Below, piece by piece: positions 60,561 to 64,000 of a DNA stretch of 64,000 nt; position 1 is the first letter of the stretch, and the number at the start of each line of letters is the position of its first letter. The translations under genes were made by a program, and so were the position numbers. The stretch spans positions 400,001-464,000 of the forward strand of contig JAUKNK010000333.1 in assembly GCA_030765055.1 (NCBI GenBank), given 5' to 3'. The notes below the pieces were generated by a model, which was given only the letters and a program-made list of their open reading frames with translations, was not told the DNA's origin and made no database searches. Origin of the DNA: Mantis religiosa. Taxonomy: Eukaryota; Arthropoda; Insecta; Mantodea; Mantidae.

Positions 60561-60741
60561 GTATCCAAATTCTTTGCTTATTTGCTGTTAAATCCAGTTG
60601 GTTTTCTTATAAATTTAATGCCACTGCTGTCACTATTAATATTTTTGGTATAATTGCAAAATATTATCCATATATTTTGTGTGAAAGCTTTAAAATATAA
60701 TGGGAATTCTTTGTTTATATGTATTTCTAAATTGTTCATGT

Positions 60742-61240
60742 AGTCGCGGTAACGGGCATTAAAGATTTGGCGCAAATAGATAATAGATGGATAGGTTTCA
60801 CATAGATAATGAACTTGTGTAAACAGATTGTGCCGGCAAGCAAGATAACTGAGGCAAAGGCCTCGCCAGCGTAGATTAAGTTACGTTTCTCAAAGTTGAT
60901 AGAATGTTCTAATTATGTAATTAGATACCTTGTTTTCCATAAACCTCTAGTGTTTGACAGAACAATCTGGTAATCTCGAATGGAGATATAAAAGGTATTT
61001 TGACATGCCAGAGGACAGTTGTAGTTGCGAAACAGTTGTTGTGAAACAGACAGCTGGAAGTGTTATTGTAACGGGAGCTAATGTAATCAGCTGCAAGTGT
61101 TTGTTATTGTCCTCAAACTTGGAAGATTGTGTGATGTAATGTTGTTACGTGAGAATTGGACAGTGAATTGCTACGGAAATAAAGGAGACTTTTAATTTCT
61201 GCAACTTGGCCCTTTAATTCTACGAACCCACAAAGTTACA
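60742..61240 (+). mobile_element. solo LTR of the gypsy family (about 499 bp)
   Basis: It begins (T/A)GTCGCGGTAACGGGC and ends CGAACCCACAAAGTTACA, followed by ATAT. TATAAAAGG lies at about 60987-60995 and AATAAA at 61178-61183. It closely follows the solo LTR at 30298. The left boundary is uncertain by three bases, and no exact duplication is found (ATGT versus ATAT). Its right end is 111 bp from exon k. Confidence 0.83.
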
Positions 61241-61351
61241 ATATATTTTTCAGTTAGAATTGTTAGTTTAAGGTAGGAAATAACTAAACCAGCAGTTTGA
61301 TATAAACTATTATTGTACATGAAAGTTCATCTTAGTGCTCTATTTTTTTAG

Positions 61352-61522
61352 CGGTGGAAATAAGCGTAAACTGAGCACAGCAATAGCTCTCATAGGAGAC
61401 CCATCTGTGGTATTTCTTGATGAACCAACCTCAGGAATGGACCCAGCTGCAAGAAGACATTTATGGAATGTCATCTGCCAAGTGAGAGATAGTGGAAAGA
61501 GTATAATACTCACTTCACATAG
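61352..61522 (+). CDS. ABCA3: ABCA3-like exon k: NBD2 signature, Walker B and H-loop (last exon in window)
   Basis: After TATTTTTTTAG the first base completes the serine of the ABC signature SGGNKRKLS. Next come [15 protein letters not shown], a full Walker B with the catalytic glutamate, the D-loop [10 protein letters not shown], and ILTSH, whose histidine is the H-loop switch. The exon ends AG before GTAACT, splitting the codon after the H-loop as expected before an MEECEAL-type continuation. That continuation and the stop codon lie to the right of the window. All catalytic residues are present, so this looks like an active transporter. Confidence 0.97.
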
Positions 61523-61599
61523 GTAACTGATGCAGGATTTGAATGTTATTCAGATAAAGGTGTAGATTTCTTACAATAGGGATAATTGATACTTATGTA

Positions 61600-61815
61600 T
61601 GAATATATGATGGGCATCCATAAAGTAAATTAATTTCCTGGAGCTGTGAAAAGAAACAAAATATAATTTAATTGAAAGTTTTACTGGAACAGATACAGAA
61701 ATTTTGACCTGTTTTCTGACATATTTACTACCAGAATTCAAACATTTGTCATACCATGGCTCCAACTTTGTGTCCCTGCTGTAGAAGTCCTCTTCTTACA
61801 ATTGGAACCACTATA
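61600..61815 (-). pseudogene. mariner transposase fossil 5, extreme C-terminus and inverted repeat
   Basis: The minus strand reads EDFYSRDTKLEPWYDKCLNSGSKYVRK, the usual mariner end W-x-K-C-x-x-x-x-G-x-Y-V, and close after it AGGAAATTAATTTACTTTATGG, a terminal repeat-like sequence. Only the last part of the element remains. Confidence 0.65.
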
Positions 61816-62017
61816 TGACAACGACCTTCACCCCTTAGATTTAGATTATATTAGATTTTGATAACAGATAATTGAACAGGATTAAGACAATCCCTACCTG
61901 CTCGGACCAAAATCTGAGGTTTATTGTATGGTTTTTCTCCATTTCCCCGGGCCATTCTCTCCTTAAACTCTAATAAGTTTCAGGAATCCATTGATTATGT
62001 TCTCGTTCAATACAAAA

Positions 62018-62224
62018 TTAAAATACATATTTGTTTTTTGGATCTAAGATTCCACATTGATTATATCTATTAACTTCCAGGCCTTCACACTGGAATATTA
62101 AATGAGAGGCCGTTTCTTCCTCTATTCCACACATCCTGCATATTGACTTCTGGGAGAGCCCTTTTTTTTTGCAGGTGTTTTCGAAAGTTCTATGTCCAGT
62201 CATCAGGCCCACAATGAGTCTCAT
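62018..62224 (-). pseudogene. LINE C-terminal cysteine motif
   Basis: The frame reads RLIVGLMTGHRTFENTCKKKGLSQKSICRMCGIEEETASHLIFQCEGL. C-R-x-C-G-x-E-x-E-T-x-x-H-x-I-x-x-C is the conserved tail after RNase H in I-group LINEs. Confidence 0.85.
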
Positions 62225-62325
62225 CTGCTTCCTAGTTAACTTGAGGACTGCATATTTCTTTTAGTACATGGTTGTTGCACCATTAGCTTTCCATACCTTT
62301 GTTTCTGGATTTTTTTTTCAGTATG

Positions 62326-62625
62326 CTATATGCTTCTTTGAATCCAGCTTAATGGAATAGAGCTTACCATGTATTTGGTAATACCTAAGACATATTCTGG
62401 ACTTGTAAATGGGGTCTGTGCTTCCCTATTAGTCAGTCTGTCTGCAGTTACAATTCCATCTACTTCAGAGTGGACAGAGACCACTAAACTTTCTATAGCT
62501 TCTCGGCAATCCTTAACAATCTTTGAACTTGAAAGGGCTGCTGACAGTGTTGTAAGTGCTGCCTGGCTATCTGAGTATATCCAAATGTCCCGTATAGCAT
62601 AGGATCTGTACACACACTCCTCCAT
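62326..62625 (-). pseudogene. LINE RNase H domain remnant
   Basis: The frame reads RDIWIYSDSQAALTTLSA, the S-D-S-Q-A-A-L motif of RNase H with its catalytic D, then VDGIVTADRLTNREAQTP, corresponding to G-N-E-x-A-D-x-L-A-x-x-A with the final acid displaced. This is decayed but clear. Confidence 0.8.
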
Positions 62626-62760
62626 AGTAGCTGTAATGGCATACAGTTCTGCCTAGAATACAGTAGTCAAAGTTCCCAAATTTTCCAGCTTGGACTGTCT
62701 TCCATATAAACCAGCAACTATCCTATCATTTAGATCCATCAGTGAACAATACTGATCAAT

Positions 62761-62852
62761 ATATCGAGATTTAACTGTATTGGAACACCACAGTGAAGCG
62801 AAAAATTATTAAATTATAGATGAGTCGTATTTTTTTACACATCTGCTTCACT
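62761..62852 (+). mobile_element. 92-bp insertion with 11-bp target duplication
   Basis: It is flanked by TACTGATCAAT at 62750-62760 and 62853-62863 and sits inside the right-edge LINE. Internal inverted AGTGAAGC ... GCTTCACT segments could form a stem. A near-identical inverse copy is at 28062-28150. Confidence 0.82.
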
Positions 62853-63531
62853 TACTGATCAATGTTGAGGATTTGTCTCCAGACCACCATACCTTCAGTT
62901 AAAATACATGGAAGACAGAGAGATGGCTTCCTGAAATTCCCTGGCATTTTGACAACTGGATTAATCCCCAGGTCATCTTATATACTGGTATGATGTCAAA
63001 GATATCCGATGGCTTTTCAGTTACCTTTAGTCTTTAATCTATATGCTCCAGCCATCACCTCCAATTTAACCCATAGATGCAATGGAGGTAGACTGATCAT
63101 AGTTACCATTCTGGCTGTAGGTGTGCTACCAATTCCAGTGGTTATGGCTAAATAGGTTAATCTCTGTACCTTTTCTTGTTCCTTGATGGCCTTTATCTTC
63201 TCAGTCTTTTTCCACCAAACTAGTGAGCCATAAATTTGGGCCTCACTACAGTGGTATAAATCCTATGATACACTTGGGGCTTAAATCCCAGTTTCTACCA
63301 CAAGCTTTTTTGGTACTCATTAGTGGCAATTTAGCTTTGGTACATGTTGCTTTTAAGTGAGCGTTCCAAGTAGAGTATCCAATAATACTCCCAGATGCTT
63401 ACTTCTCCTCTCACTGGCAACACCTCACCAAATAATTGGAGCTTCCAGTATGATGCTTGGATATGCTTCTTTGTGAATGGTACCACCACAGTCTTCTTGG
63501 GATTAATTCCAAGATCCTGTTTTTGGCACCA

Positions 63532-63960
63532 CTATTCTATAATGTTCAGAGCACATTGAGCCAATGTTTTAACAGTATTTTCCTCTTTTCCAAAGACCAG
63601 AATGATCAGGTCATCTGCATACCCTTGACAATAGATGCCACGAATGTTTAGTTCCCCTATGAGATCATTAACTGCAAAGTTCCACAATACTGGGGTCAAT
63701 TCTCTCATTTGTGGACAATCTCTAGTAGCACTAACTACCATACCTTCATCTAAGGAGGTAGCCACAATTCTATGGCTTTTTAGCCTGGTCTTCTGCCACC
63801 TACACAAATGGATATCTAACACATGTTTTATTTTTTTCTTAGCTCACTGCATAGCTTTGAAAGTTGTATTGCTAAAGGCCCCTACAATATCCAGAAAGAT
63901 TCCTAGCACAATCTCTTTGTAATATAATGCTTTTTCTATCTTCTCAACTAAGTGGCAAAG
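63532..63960 (-). pseudogene. LINE reverse transcriptase (right-edge element)
   Basis: The minus strand reads KIEKALYYKEIVLGIFLDIVGAFSN, with the first catalytic D in F-L-D-I, then after a stop VSATRDCPQMRELTPVLWNFAVNDLI (motif B, decayed from C-P-Q-G-G-V-L-S-P) and GIYCQGYADDLIILV with YADD at 63610-63621 intact. Frames break between these blocks. Confidence 0.85.
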
Positions 63961-64000
63961 GGCTGTCTTGCATGATTTTTCTTTTTGATAGGCATTTTGA

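Larger units (their letters stand above)
61820..64000 (-). mobile_element. LINE with RT, RNase H and C-terminal zinc motif, running off the window
   Basis: The minus strand carries, in ORF2 order, RT near 63530-63960, then RNase H, then a cysteine motif, and a 3' region with a GATTTAGATTATATTAGATTT-like end near 61838. The presence of an RNase H domain after RT points to the I/R1-type group. Its 5' end is beyond the right edge. Two or more stops lie between the readable parts. Confidence 0.85.

Overview
This is eukaryotic nuclear DNA: AT-rich, with split exons, canonical GT-AG introns, kilobase-scale microsatellites and dense transposon remains. The only host gene recognised is an ABC transporter of subfamily A (ABCA3-like) on the + strand. 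The mix of mariner and piggyBac transposons, Ty3/gypsy elements with short ATAT target duplications, Penelope-like elements with a GIY-YIG domain, Jockey/I-type LINEs and tRNA-derived SINEs points to an arthropod. An insect with a large genome is most likely; a cockroach, termite or similar polyneopteran is my inference and not proven.

Eleven consecutive exons of the transporter are visible (6369-6583, 13200-13328, 17608-17814, 19944-20220, 24445-24570, 25266-25490, 31559-31753, 37305-37407, 45532-45730, 52407-52594, 61352-61522). They total 2035 bp (about 678 codons) and all join in compatible phase. They run from the start of the second transmembrane domain through the second nucleotide-binding domain up to the H-loop. 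The first half of the protein and its last exons lie outside the window. Exons are about 3% of the window; introns range from about 0.7 to 9 kb.

The rest is mobile DNA. Upstream of the first visible exon lie a broken Ty3/gypsy element (590-3618), a mariner fossil and a piggyBac fossil. Intron 1 holds a minus-strand gypsy element (6749-12640) of the same family, split by a Jockey-like LINE with a 15-bp target duplication. Intron 2 carries a 1.07-kb GAAA array beside a SINE. Later introns hold Penelope fragments, LINEs, a Tc1 fossil split by a SINE, solo LTRs, inverted-repeat (foldback) sequences, and AAT/ATT arrays of 0.43, 1.45 and 0.79 kb. Intron 10 holds the youngest-looking insertion: a gypsy derivative (55606-57852) with near-identical LTRs and an ATAT duplication, sitting inside a Penelope-like element that is itself half of a head-to-head inverted pair. 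A LINE with RNase H runs off the right edge.

Nothing here amounts to a clear new gene system. The observations most worth following are the recurring CTGAnGA...GAAA hammerhead-like cores in inverted-repeat sequences, the internally deleted gypsy element with a fused 334-codon frame, the repeated ATAT flank of the gypsy LTRs, the long intronic hairpins, a 92-bp insertion with its own target duplication, and a degraded cysteine-motif reading frame.
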